Source: Methylobacterium gnaphalii
GTDB taxonomy: Bacteria; Pseudomonadota; Alphaproteobacteria; Rhizobiales; Beijerinckiaceae
Direction: 5' to 3'
DNA length: 64,000 nucleotides
Assembly: GCF_007992215.1 (NCBI RefSeq)
Contig: NZ_BJZV01000007.1
Coordinates: 1 to 64,000 of the forward strand
Every line of letters begins with the position of its first letter. Within the stretch, counting starts at the first letter, position 1. Positions 34,429-42,964 of the stretch are shown piece by piece. The notes beneath the pieces are model-generated. The model made no database searches. It saw only the letters and a list, made by a program, of their open reading frames with translations, and was not told the origin of the DNA. A program made the translations under genes and the position numbers.

Positions 34429-34836
34429 TTACGCCTTCAGCAGCCGGGCGGCGCCCGCGCGGGCTAGTGTGGTGAGGGGCGAGGAGACGAAGAAGGCGGT
34501 CAGGATCACGCTCTCGACGGGCACGTACTCAGCCGGCAGCGGCGTGACGGGCCAGCCCAGGGCGAAGGTGTGCGAGATGCACGTCGCTCCGAAATGTACC
34601 GCCGGCGGAATGCCGATCCCGTAGACAAGCCCCTTGAAGGCCGGCGCGATCGCGGCCTTCGCCTGGTTCGCGGCGATCTCCGCCTGGACCATGGCGATAG
34701 CCGTATCCTTGTTCGCGGCCGTCGACGCATCGAGATGCTGAAGGATCGGCTGCAGGATCGAGTTGCCGAAGACGCCGAGGATGCCCTTGGCGATGATGCT
34801 CCACCCGCCGGTGAAAAGACCGAGGAGCCAGTTCAT
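34429..34836 (-). CDS. Holin-like membrane protein
   Basis: A 135-residue protein. ATG 34836 overlaps the previous stop by four bases. The N-terminus MNWLLGLFTGGWSIIAKGIL is hydrophobic, a charged helical middle follows (DTAIAMVQAEIAANQAKAAI), then two more hydrophobic segments. This is like the three-segment holins of alphaproteobacterial phages. Position beside the endolysin supports a holin role. Confidence 0.7.
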   Translation of the reverse strand: MNWLLGLFTGGWSIIAKGILGVFGNSILQPILQHLDASTAANKDTAIAMVQAEIAANQAKAAIAPAFKGLVYGIGIPPAVHFGATCISHTFALGWPVTPLPAEYVPVESVILTAFFVSSPLTTLARAGAARLLKA

Positions 34837-35099
34837 GGGCGCGGGCCTCCGGGCGGCAGAGCGCGGCCGAGGCCGAGCGCGTAAGCGTGGGACATGGCCC
34901 GAGCGACGGCGAGCAGCGCAGCCCACTTCGCGCCGGGCATCCAAGCCGGCAGGAGCGTGGTGACGTCGACGCCCGCCAGCGCGTCGAGCATGTCAGGGAG
35001 CGCGATTACCAGCGCGAGGAAGTAGACCTTCCAGCCCCTTACGGCTTCGGCCCAACGATGCAGGCGCAAGCGCGCTCGGAAGAGGGGGCGGTCGAACAT
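34833..35099 (-). CDS. Small phage membrane protein of the lysis cassette
   Basis: An 88-residue protein with an amphipathic basic N-terminus (RARLRLHRWAEAVRGWKVYF) and one or two hydrophobic segments. It resembles the small membrane proteins next to endolysins in rhizobial prophages (DUF7940-like); a second holin or antiholin is possible. It starts two bases after the endolysin stop. Confidence 0.65.
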   Translation of the reverse strand: MFDRPLFRARLRLHRWAEAVRGWKVYFLALVIALPDMLDALAGVDVTTLLPAWMPGAKWAALLAVARAMSHAYALGLGRALPPGGPRP

Positions 35100-35101
35100 C
35101 G

Positions 35102-35818
35102 TCAGGCCTTCAGCGCGTTGTGGACGGAGGAATAGAGCCAGTTCAGCGCGCCCTTCGTGGCAGCGCCGGTCGCCTGTGCTCCGGTGCGGAGAATGCTCCC
35201 GGACGGCGCAGGCTGAGCAGCGACAGCCATCGCAGCGGCGGTCGGAATGACCGAGTGCTCGGCCGCGCGCAGAGCGTCGACGAAGTGGCCGCAGTACGCG
35301 GCGATCAGGTCGTCATCGTCGGTACCGTTGATGATGTGCCGAGCGCCGACGGCGTCGTACCGGCCGCCGCTGAAGTAATCCGCAAGCTTCTTGCCGGTGA
35401 ACCAGCCCTCGATCATGCCGTAGAACAGGATCGCAGCCGCCACATCGAGGCGCATCGCGAGTGCGGGCGTCTTCACCAGGTCCTCGGCCTCGGAGATGAT
35501 CTTCAGCTCACGCAGGCGCAGAGTCGCTTTCCGATAATTGTAGTCCCAGGTCAGCTGCACGAAGCCACGGCCCCAGAAGCCGGTCGGCCCGTACTTCTTG
35601 CCCCTGCCGCGGCCGTATTCCTCGATCGGCTGCATCGTGCGCGCCGTCTCGTGGAAGGTGGTCGCCAGCGAGTAGCCGAGCGACGTTGTGCCGAGCAGCG
35701 ACGGCGCCGCGTCGAGGATCGCCTCCATGCCGGCGACCTGCTTGGACGAAAGGCCCTTGCCGAATGGCGCGCTGCGCACAGCCTTGTAGAAGGCAGCGCG
35801 ATCAAGGCTCGCGGCCAT
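35102..35818 (-). CDS. Phage endolysin, glycoside hydrolase family 19
   Basis: A 238-residue chitinase-class-I fold lysozyme. The catalytic Glu lies in LATTFHETART (His56-Glu57), GFWGRGFVQLTWDYNY is the substrate-binding signature, and ARHIINGTDDDDLIAAYC follows. It cleaves peptidoglycan glycan strands. No signal peptide is seen, so it depends on the holin. The C-terminal 40 residues, Ala/Gly-rich then hydrophobic, are unusual and could be a membrane-contact tail. Confidence 0.9.
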   Translation of the reverse strand: MAASLDRAAFYKAVRSAPFGKGLSSKQVAGMEAILDAAPSLLGTTSLGYSLATTFHETARTMQPIEEYGRGRGKKYGPTGFWGRGFVQLTWDYNYRKATLRLRELKIISEAEDLVKTPALAMRLDVAAAILFYGMIEGWFTGKKLADYFSGGRYDAVGARHIINGTDDDDLIAAYCGHFVDALRAAEHSVIPTAAAMAVAAQPAPSGSILRTGAQATGAATKGALNWLYSSVHNALKA

Positions 35819-35906
35819 GGAAGTCTCCGGATTGTCGGGTGACGGATTTGACTACGGGACCGCGGCGGACTTCGCGCGATATAAAAAGCGGCGCCCTGGC
35901 AGCGGC

Positions 35907-36440
35907 TTAGCGCGTGGGCGAGATTTGCGTGTGATTTGACCGGATCGGCCGATAGGTGCCGAACACCCGATCCCAGGCCGTCGTCACGACACCGAAATTC
36001 GCCTCGACGCCGCGGTGATGCGCGACGTGCCGAAGCTTCAGCGCGTAGAGCGGATGAGGGAGCGTGAGACCTTGAACCGAGATCGTGGGCCCAACCCGCC
36101 AGTGGTGCACGGCGTGGTGCGCGGTGATGTAGGCAAGATATCCGAGCACGAAGCCGGCGAGGATCCCGGGCGGCAGCACCAGGGCGAGGCCGCCGAAGAT
36201 CAGCAGCGAGTGCCAGGACGTCACGCCGGTGCGGCTGGAGGGCTTGGCGTGGTGCTCGTCGTGCGCCGGCCGGAAGAAGGGCAGGGCGTGGAAGGCCCAG
36301 CGATGCAGCACGTACTCGGCGAGCGTCCAGGCAAGTGCGCCGACAGCGACGCCGACGAGCGAGCCACCGCTGACAGCGAGCAGCAGCAACGCGATTACCG
36401 GCATCGTGACGAAGTCGGCGTAATAGGCGAGGCGACTCAT
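35907..36440 (-). CDS. Fatty acid hydroxylase / sterol desaturase family protein, prophage cargo
   Basis: A 177-residue membrane enzyme of the di-iron fatty acid hydroxylase superfamily. The His clusters are all present: HRWAFH (46-51), HDEHH (60-64), HHAVHH (108-113) and HVAHH (138-142), between four hydrophobic segments. Relatives hydroxylate or desaturate lipids such as carotenoids, sterols or acyl chains. It overlaps the upstream rlpA-like gene by four bases, so the two are co-translated. A complete lipid-modifying enzyme between endolysin and tail-spike genes is unexpected; substrate is unknown. Confidence 0.87.
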   Translation of the reverse strand: MSRLAYYADFVTMPVIALLLLAVSGGSLVGVAVGALAWTLAEYVLHRWAFHALPFFRPAHDEHHAKPSSRTGVTSWHSLLIFGGLALVLPPGILAGFVLGYLAYITAHHAVHHWRVGPTISVQGLTLPHPLYALKLRHVAHHRGVEANFGVVTTAWDRVFGTYRPIRSNHTQISPTR

Positions 36441-36781
36441 CGGACCACCTCGAGGCGGACGTGGCTCGTGCCGGAGACGCCGATCGCGTGCGCCGCTCCG
36501 TGCGCTAGATCGATCGACCGGCCGGCGACGAACGGACCGCGATCGTTGATTCGGACGACCACCGAGCGGCCGTTTGCCTGGTTCGTGACCCGCACCCGCG
36601 TGCCGAAGGGAAAGGTCCGATGCGCCGCCGTTAGGCCGCCAGAGTTGAACCGCTCGCCGTTGGCCGTGCGGTGCCCCTGAAAGCCGGGGCCGTACCAGGA
36701 GGCGATGTCGGCATGCGCGGGCGCACTCGCGAGCACGAGGCAGGCGAGAGCGGCCCGCAGCACGAGGTGCTGCAGGAGCAT
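36437..36781 (-). CDS. RlpA-like double-psi beta-barrel protein
   Basis: A 114-residue exported protein: signal peptide ending LASAPAHA, then the RlpA fold: [19 protein letters not shown] and [19 protein letters not shown], with the Glu and Asp used by RlpA lytic transglycosylases. It has no SPOR domain, so it is a minimal RlpA. Septal RlpA cleaves peptidoglycan strands lacking stem peptides. Here it precedes the fatty acid hydroxylase gene with a four-base overlap. Confidence 0.88.
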   Translation of the reverse strand: MLLQHLVLRAALACLVLASAPAHADIASWYGPGFQGHRTANGERFNSGGLTAAHRTFPFGTRVRVTNQANGRSVVVRINDRGPFVAGRSIDLAHGAAHAIGVSGTSHVRLEVVR

Positions 36782-36970
36782 CAGGTTGTTCCGGGTTGAG
36801 AGGGGGACGTGCGCTACAGGTGGGCGGCGATGGCCCAGTCTCGCCTTGCAGCCCTTATCGCCAGCCCCGCGGTGAAACCGAGCTCGACCGTGTGGGCCGA
36901 CGTGACGATGGGATAGAACGCGCGGACCGCCGTCACCGCGACTGATAGCAGTTTGGTTCGCTGATAACCG

Positions 36971-39355
36971 CTATTGCGCGGCGCAGAGTCCCGGAACCGA
37001 GATCGCGAAGCTCGTCGGATCCTGCCGGCTCTCCGTGCCTGGGTTCGCCATGTTGTTGTAGTTGAAGATGTAGCGGCGCGACGTCGGCGTCCGCGAGGCG
37101 GTGTACTCGTGGGCCGAGTAGGAGGCGCCGCCTCCGCTCGTATCCGCAGACACGATCGACTGCTGATCCGAGTTCGCGGAATTGGAGTAGACGGTGTAAT
37201 CGCCAACACCACTCCGTGTCACGCTCGCGATGTTGTAAGAGCTGGCAACAACTGTCGGAACGCCGCCTGAGACTGTCACGGTGCCAAACTGGCAGGGCAG
37301 ATATGACTGCCGTGTCGTTCCGTACGGATTGATGACATTGAAGTAGTAGTTGCTGTCGCCCGTGAAGCCGGCGAAGTTGCCGGAGATATCGCTGTGCAAT
37401 TGCAACGCGGGCGTACCCTTGGCGCCCGAGTTGTGCATGTTCGCCTGGCCGACCACGCCTGCAACCGATGTGACGAGGCCTTTCCCGGTGTCGAGGTAGA
37501 GCATTGACGCGTAGTCGTTAAGCGCGGGCAGGATGCCGAAGCCGTTGTACTGGAGCTTAAGCCCCTCGACGGTGTTGCGCGGACCACGGAAGCGGAGGCC
37601 ATAGCGGTACGGCAGATCCACCTGGATCCCGCTCATGTGGTTGTCGCCGCCGAGATCGAAAGCGGCCCAGAGCTCGCCGTCTTGGCCGAAGTTGTAGAGG
37701 TGGGTGAAGGCGTGCTTGCCGTCGTAGCCCGCAAGGGTCGGGCTCGCAGCACGTCCGATGCGAACGCCTCGCCACGCGCCACCGATGGTTTCGGCATCGG
37801 TGTGGTTTGCGTCGTAGACGCCGATCTGATTGCGGGGGTCGGTGACTTCCAAATACTCAACCGCGAGGCCGCCGGACACGTAGGCTTGGCCCGCTGCCGT
37901 CGTATCGACACCCGTGAGCGAATACGTCGTCGGCGATAGGACCGTGATCTGGAAGATGCCGTTGGCGTTCGATGCGCCGCGCTGGTCAGCAATATGGACG
38001 TAAGCACCGGTCGTGAGGTTGTGTGTTCCGACGGTAGTCACGACGGCCGGGTTCGCTTGGCTGATGTTGGAAATCCTGCGCGCCAAGCGGTTCGAGTGCA
38101 TTGTCTGCGCGACGTCGCCCGACACGAATGTGCCGAAGCTGGTTGTGTCGACGTTGCGCAGCGTGAAGGTGGTCGGGCCGGTGACGTCGATTTCGTAGCT
38201 CTGCAGCCCGAGCTGCGTCATGCCCGCGATGTAGCTCGGGAAGAAGACGACGCGCCCTGTCGAGAAGCCATGGGGGTGCGCCGTCGTGACGACGGGCGTC
38301 GTGCTCTTGGTGATCGACGCGATCGGTACGCTGGTGTCGTCACGGTCAATATCGACATTGATCAGGACATGGCCGGCGCTCGGCTGCGGTGCGGCCGGGT
38401 CGCCAAGCTGGATACCGATGTGCTTGACGTTCCGGACCTGTAGCCGCGAAGTCTGTCCTTCGAGCGCGAACGGAATCTGGACGCCGGTGTCAGCCAGGAA
38501 GTTCGCATCCCACATGCCACCAACGATGTCGGCGCGGCGTAGGATCTGGCTGAAATCGGAATCCTTGTCGCCGAACCGGATCATATGATCGATTGGCGCC
38601 ATGGTCTTGATGTAGGCGCGGCGGTCAGCTTCCCAGCCGGGGGCGGCGTGGGTGACGTTATCGTAGGGGCCTACGCGCGAGTTCAGTGCGGTCGTGATGC
38701 AGTAGAAGCCGGCCGGAATGTACCAGCCAGCGCTCTTCGCGGCAGACGCCGTCATCATGGCCTGCATGGGGCCAGAGTCGTCCGAGCAGACAAACATCCG
38801 ACGGTTCATGGCCGAGAGCGTGGTGCCCGGCGCGGACGCGAGGGTCAGTGTCTTGCCGTTGGCGGACACGGCCGAGATGGTGGTGATGAAGTTCTGCGCA
38901 TTCGCGCCGGCGAAGGGCAGCTCGATCAGCTTACCGACGTCCGCGGCCGAGAAATCGGCATACGACATCGTAACGGTCGGAGAGCCCGCTGTGGTCGTAT
39001 AGACCGCGTAGGATGCGCGCCCATCAGCCTTGGCGCCGAACATAGCAGGCGTGAGGCGGATTGAGCGGAACAGGTCGGAGAACTGACGTCCGATCGTGTC
39101 GCTCGGGGCCTGCGGCTTCTGGACCGCGCTGAGTCCGGACGCATCGCCGCTCGACCCATTGTCGTTCGACGGCAGCGTCAGGATGTCGGGCGTGGCGTTG
39201 TACTTGTTGTTTTGAAAGCGCCCGATGCGCGGACCGCCCGGGAGGTAAACATTGTTGCTGCTGTCGATGCGCGGCGCCCCGAGCTGCTGATCCGCGCATA
39301 CCGGCGCTGAACAGGCGAGCGCGACGAGAGCCGCGAGAAGCGCACGCTTGAACAT
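36971..39355 (-). CDS. Tail spike-like beta-helix protein with N-terminal signal-like sequence
   Basis: A 794-residue protein. The Thr/Ser/Gly/Asn-rich sequence, a pectate-lyase-like start (IRLTPAMFGAKADGRASYAV, as in many phage spikes) and internal repeats (TTPVVTTAHPHGFSTGRVVF; NPAVVTTVGTHNLTTGAYVH) point to a right-handed beta-helix spike or depolymerase. The N-terminus MFKRALLAALVALACSAPVC looks like a Sec signal peptide, odd for a virion protein. ATG 39355 overlaps the upstream stop (TGATG), supporting this start. Position among tail fibre genes supports receptor recognition or surface-polymer cleavage. Confidence 0.8.
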   Translation of the reverse strand: MFKRALLAALVALACSAPVCADQQLGAPRIDSSNNVYLPGGPRIGRFQNNKYNATPDILTLPSNDNGSSGDASGLSAVQKPQAPSDTIGRQFSDLFRSIRLTPAMFGAKADGRASYAVYTTTAGSPTVTMSYADFSAADVGKLIELPFAGANAQNFITTISAVSANGKTLTLASAPGTTLSAMNRRMFVCSDDSGPMQAMMTASAAKSAGWYIPAGFYCITTALNSRVGPYDNVTHAAPGWEADRRAYIKTMAPIDHMIRFGDKDSDFSQILRRADIVGGMWDANFLADTGVQIPFALEGQTSRLQVRNVKHIGIQLGDPAAPQPSAGHVLINVDIDRDDTSVPIASITKSTTPVVTTAHPHGFSTGRVVFFPSYIAGMTQLGLQSYEIDVTGPTTFTLRNVDTTSFGTFVSGDVAQTMHSNRLARRISNISQANPAVVTTVGTHNLTTGAYVHIADQRGASNANGIFQITVLSPTTYSLTGVDTTAAGQAYVSGGLAVEYLEVTDPRNQIGVYDANHTDAETIGGAWRGVRIGRAASPTLAGYDGKHAFTHLYNFGQDGELWAAFDLGGDNHMSGIQVDLPYRYGLRFRGPRNTVEGLKLQYNGFGILPALNDYASMLYLDTGKGLVTSVAGVVGQANMHNSGAKGTPALQLHSDISGNFAGFTGDSNYYFNVINPYGTTRQSYLPCQFGTVTVSGGVPTVVASSYNIASVTRSGVGDYTVYSNSANSDQQSIVSADTSGGGASYSAHEYTASRTPTSRRYIFNYNNMANPGTESRQDPTSFAISVPGLCAAQ

Positions 39356-39801
39356 CAGGATACCGTCCACCGGCTCGTTCCGTTTGCGTGAAAAATCAGC
39401 TTTTGTCCGGGCACGACCATATCGATGGTTGTGCTGCCGACGATCGTCTGTCCGATCATAGGTTTGACCGTAATCGGAAGCGTCGTTGAGCACTGCCCTG
39501 TTTCATCAGCGATGTAGAGCGGTTGGCCGACCGTGTAGAGGGACGCGTCTGGAAGCGTCATGGCGATGGGATGCGTGAGGCCGACGATGCCAACGTAGGC
39601 ATCGGTCGTCTGGATCGCGTAATCGACATCGTTGACCGGATGCCGTCCAACCATCGCGCCACCTGCGGGTCCGGGAGGCCCCGGAACCATGCTAGGCGGT
39701 CCCGGAGGACCTGGCACTGTACTGGCTGCACCCTGCAAGCCGGCCGGGCCTGTCAGGACGATCGGCGTGCCGGCCGAACCAGCGTTCTGCAAAACAGCCA
39801 T
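39355..39801 (-). CDS. Short tail fibre protein with collagen-like segment
   Basis: A 148-residue protein. Residues 18-50 carry collagen-like Gly-X-Y ([27 protein letters not shown]); the rest is beta-rich (VNDVDYAIQTTDAYVGIVGL, then KPMIGQTIVGSTTIDMVV) like fibre tips. Collagen-like linkers are common in phage fibres and promote trimerisation. It is coupled to the spike gene by TGATG. Confidence 0.75.
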   Translation of the reverse strand: MAVLQNAGSAGTPIVLTGPAGLQGAASTVPGPPGPPSMVPGPPGPAGGAMVGRHPVNDVDYAIQTTDAYVGIVGLTHPIAMTLPDASLYTVGQPLYIADETGQCSTTLPITVKPMIGQTIVGSTTIDMVVPGQKLIFHANGTSRWTVS

Positions 39802-39813
39802 TCGAGAGCCCGG

Positions 39814-40488
39814 CTAGGGAAGAAAAACCACGCCGTCGACGTGCTCGATCGTGCCGTAGAAGGCCGTCACGGTGCGGCCCTCGGCAGTGGCGAGGATGTC
39901 GTAGACGTAAGTGTTTGGCGGCAGACGATCGCGCGCCATCAGGGTCTTGGGCACCACCATGGCGACTTGGCCGCCCGTCGTTCCGACGGCGATCGTCGGC
40001 ATACTGCCATCCGTGGGCGACGAAGTCGCGGCCAGAGCCACGTTCGCGGTGGTGCGTGTGAGGCGTGCCTGCAGCGTGAAAGCGATGCCAGTGATGTCAA
40101 TCGGAGCAGGCAGGATCGCGATCGCGAAAGTGTCGCCGATCTCGAATGGCTTCGCGCCAACACCGCTTGCTGATGTCAACGTCAGGCCGATGCCGCCCGC
40201 GTTGAGAGGCAGCCCTACGACGCCCGGCGTCAGGACGCCGTTGGGATGTTCGATCGTATAGCGAGGGACTCCCTCGATCGACGTGATCGAAAGGATGTAA
40301 TGGCCCGTCACCGCCTGCGGGGCTACAGCATCGATGATCAGCGAGCCGTTTCCGGCGTTCGCTGCGCCCGCGACGATACCGCCTTGCCCGGCCTGCCATA
40401 CGCCTAGGCCATCGAGCCAGTCGGAATTGGTCGCTGTGCGGAAATGGATCTCGCGCGGCTGAATTGCCGTGATGTTCGTCATACCCAT
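39814..40488 (-). CDS. Phage tail-associated structural protein
   Basis: A 224-residue beta-rich protein (REIHFRTATNSDWLDGLGVW, YILSITSIEGVPRYTIEHPN, then ITGIAFTLQARLT). No named family is recognised. Its place between fibre genes and its regular beta pattern suggest a fibre or baseplate-peripheral protein. ATG 40488 is used; ATG 40482 is equally possible. Confidence 0.65.
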   Translation of the reverse strand: MGMTNITAIQPREIHFRTATNSDWLDGLGVWQAGQGGIVAGAANAGNGSLIIDAVAPQAVTGHYILSITSIEGVPRYTIEHPNGVLTPGVVGLPLNAGGIGLTLTSASGVGAKPFEIGDTFAIAILPAPIDITGIAFTLQARLTRTTANVALAATSSPTDGSMPTIAVGTTGGQVAMVVPKTLMARDRLPPNTYVYDILATAEGRTVTAFYGTIEHVDGVVFLP

Positions 40489-40512
40489 CTCGCGAGGCCA
40501 GAAGGCAGCAGA

Positions 40513-40959
40513 TCAGATGCCGATCGTGGCAGCCGAGGTGAAAAGCTCGTCGACGACGCTGGACGATAATCCGAGCGCAGCGGCGATCTGGTTCACGTAG
40601 ACGTTGTCCCGCATCCAAGTTCGGGCGTCGGAAAACCAGATCTGCGTCTGTACGTCGGCCTGGTCGACGAGTGCCTTCGCGTCGTCAAAGAGCGACTTGC
40701 CGTCCGTTTTGCCGGGGGTCAGGGTCAGCTGGATCTTGGCCTGCGCGCTCGACACGATGGACGGCACGGTCGCCGGTGGAGGCTGAGGCTTCGAGAACGA
40801 GCCGCTCACGTAGAGGTCGCTCTCCTTGACCGTGTTGGAGCAGACCACGAGTTCCTGAGCAAACGAGGGCGTGTAGACGTCGACTCCAGGAGTAAGGGTA
40901 TCGTCCAGGGTGATGATCTCGCGAACGACACCGTTCACGACATGCGCGAAAGTCTGCAT
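40513..40959 (-). CDS. Phage fibre-associated or assembly protein
   Basis: A 148-residue protein starting MQTFAHVVNGVVREIITLDD, a start typical of phage tail-fibre assembly/DUF4376-like proteins. The second half is helical (TDGKSLFDDAKALVDQADVQ). ATG 40959 is chosen over an upstream frame without family sequence. Confidence 0.65.
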   Translation of the reverse strand: MQTFAHVVNGVVREIITLDDTLTPGVDVYTPSFAQELVVCSNTVKESDLYVSGSFSKPQPPPATVPSIVSSAQAKIQLTLTPGKTDGKSLFDDAKALVDQADVQTQIWFSDARTWMRDNVYVNQIAAALGLSSSVVDELFTSAATIGI

Positions 40960-40973
40960 CTGAGCGGCCTCGA

Positions 40974-42116
40974 TCAATACTGAATGTAAATTGCACCGTC
41001 GGCGCCGGTACCGCCCTGCTGCACAGGACCGGTGTACCAAATGCCGCCACCGCCCGACCCGGGCGCGACGCCGTCGAGCACGCCGCCGGTGTTCTTTGTC
41101 GCGGTGCGGCCACCGCCGCCGAAGGCTGAGGCAGCGCCCTGGCCGCCCTGTGAGTCGCTGCGATACGGGTTACCGTCGCCGCCGTTCGACCCATAGAGAT
41201 TGCGCTGGCCGCCGGATCCGACGCCCGGCGTTCCACCAGGTGCGCCCAAGTTGCCGCCAGTGCCGCCCGATCCGCCCGTCGCCTGCATGAACGAGCCGAT
41301 CGAAGTCGTTCCGCCTGTCCCGGCCTGTTCGGCATTACCGTTGGAGCCGCCAGCGCCTTTTGCCCCGACGATCAGGTTAATGACTTGGCCTGGCGTGACT
41401 GAGACCCAGCCTGCCGCGTAGCCGCCGGAGCCTCCGCCGCCAGACGCCCACGTCGCGCTCCCCGCGCCGCCGCCACCGCCACCGCCTGCCCCGACGCACT
41501 CGCAGAAGATCCAATAGACGCCGAGCGGTACCGTGAAGGTGTAGGATCCTGAAACAGCGAATGACTGAAGGTTGCGAGGGGGCGAGTAGGACGAATAGAG
41601 CCCGATGATCTGGTACTTGCCGCTCGCCGCGTCCCACGCAAACAGGCGTTTCGAGCCTACCTGAAGGTCGCCCGGCTGAAGCGCCGATCCATCGGCTCGG
41701 ACGATAGGTCGTACGCCGATACCATCCGCGTTGAGCGTTGCCGCGCCTGTGTTCGTCGCCGCCGGCGCGACCTCGATGATCGTGCCGTCGACGAGCGTCG
41801 TGATGCTGGGAGTGACGTCGACGACGATCTGGTTAGCCGACCCAGTGTCCGTCCCAGCGTGAACGAGCGACTGCTGCGGCGCCACTGCCGCAGCTGCTTT
41901 TTGCATCGCCTGCCACAGCTGCGTCAGGTCATCGTTGCTCGGCTGCAATCCTGCCAGGGTGATCGCGCCGACGATCTCACGCTGCGGGAATTCTATGGCG
42001 GCAGCGCGAGGGATGGATCCCGAAATTCCAGCCGACGGGTTGCCGTCTACGTAGGGAGCGTTCGGGTTGGTCTGGTCGTACGGCTGATTGTAAAGCAATG
42101 GCTTACGCTCCGGCAC
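40974..42116 (-). CDS. Tail fibre protein with Gly-rich tip
   Basis: A 380-residue fibre. The N-terminal 70 residues (YDQTNPNAPYVDGNPSAGIS, LAGLQPSNDDLTQLWQAMQK) are a virion-attachment type seen in alphaproteobacterial myophages. A middle domain follows, then a C-terminal 180 residues dominated by Gly-rich motifs (ECVGAGGGGGGGAGS, GGTGADGAIYIQY). That C-terminus resembles the Gly-rich receptor-binding tips of phage adhesins. It probably binds the host surface. Confidence 0.82.
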   Translation of the reverse strand: MPERKPLLYNQPYDQTNPNAPYVDGNPSAGISGSIPRAAAIEFPQREIVGAITLAGLQPSNDDLTQLWQAMQKAAAAVAPQQSLVHAGTDTGSANQIVVDVTPSITTLVDGTIIEVAPAATNTGAATLNADGIGVRPIVRADGSALQPGDLQVGSKRLFAWDAASGKYQIIGLYSSYSPPRNLQSFAVSGSYTFTVPLGVYWIFCECVGAGGGGGGGAGSATWASGGGGSGGYAAGWVSVTPGQVINLIVGAKGAGGSNGNAEQAGTGGTTSIGSFMQATGGSGGTGGNLGAPGGTPGVGSGGQRNLYGSNGGDGNPYRSDSQGGQGAASAFGGGGRTATKNTGGVLDGVAPGSGGGGIWYTGPVQQGGTGADGAIYIQY

Positions 42117-42175
42117 GCAGCCGCGATCCGCCGCGAAAGCGGCATCGGACCGGCTGCGATCAGCGAGTGGGAGGG

Positions 42176-42964
42176 CTAGTAGAGAGGGACGCTTTCGGCC
42201 GGCAGCGGATCGCCACCGTGCTCGATGATCGTCATCAACCGGTCTGTGCCGCAGTGATCCTCACCGCAGCGGAAGAAGATGTACTCCTCGTAGCGAGGAG
42301 TGACGTTCTCGTAATCGAAAACGATCTCGGTCTGCGCGGGCTTGTAGCGCCGGAAGAGACACTCAAGATCAGTGGCGAGGCTGAACCTCACCATCGGATC
42401 GATGCCGCACTGACCGGATCCGGTCCGGAACCAACTGACGCGTTGACCGTAGACGCGGATCTTCCAGTAGAAGCGGATCTCAGGCGGTCCAATTTCCCAG
42501 CGATACTGCTCGCCGTTGGTGCCGGTCTGGCGGGTGTCTCCGATCCGGCTGACACCGCACATGAAGGGCGAGTACTCGACGATGCGGATGACGTAACCGA
42601 GCCGCATCGCCACCGCGTAGAAGAAGGCGCGGGACTGGCCACCTTCCGCGGTGATCTTCTCGACGAGGAGCAGGCGTCGCTCCTCGATCGTCAGCTCTTC
42701 ATCGACACAGGGCTCCGGAAGGCCGAATGCCCTTTCCCATTCCGACAGAAGCTCAAGCGTCGAGCGCGGATCGGCCTCGCGCTCGAGGAGATCGGCCGCT
42801 CGAGCGTCAACCGTCGAGCCCCAGATTTCCGCCTGGCCGCGCAGAAGGCGCATCAAGTCGCTGCCAGGGTCACGAGGCCATGCCGCCCCGACGGGAAGCA
42901 GGGATGCAAAGGCCTCGGCATAGTCGTCGCCATCGCGGCGAACGTGGCGATCAGGCTCGGCCAT
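42176..42964 (-). CDS. Phage baseplate/tail protein, Mu gp48/YmfQ-like (DUF2313)
   Basis: A 262-residue protein. YAEAFASLLPVGAAWPRDPG, then LELLSEWERAFGLPEPCVDE and RRLLLVEKITAEGGQSRAFF match the Mu gp48/YmfQ family (P2 gpI-like), which links baseplate wedge to fibres. Its ATG shares bases with the stop of the gp47-like gene. Position after gp47 and before the fibres matches Mu order. Confidence 0.9.
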   Translation of the reverse strand: MAEPDRHVRRDGDDYAEAFASLLPVGAAWPRDPGSDLMRLLRGQAEIWGSTVDARAADLLEREADPRSTLELLSEWERAFGLPEPCVDEELTIEERRLLLVEKITAEGGQSRAFFYAVAMRLGYVIRIVEYSPFMCGVSRIGDTRQTGTNGEQYRWEIGPPEIRFYWKIRVYGQRVSWFRTGSGQCGIDPMVRFSLATDLECLFRRYKPAQTEIVFDYENVTPRYEEYIFFRCGEDHCGTDRLMTIIEHGGDPLPAESVPLY

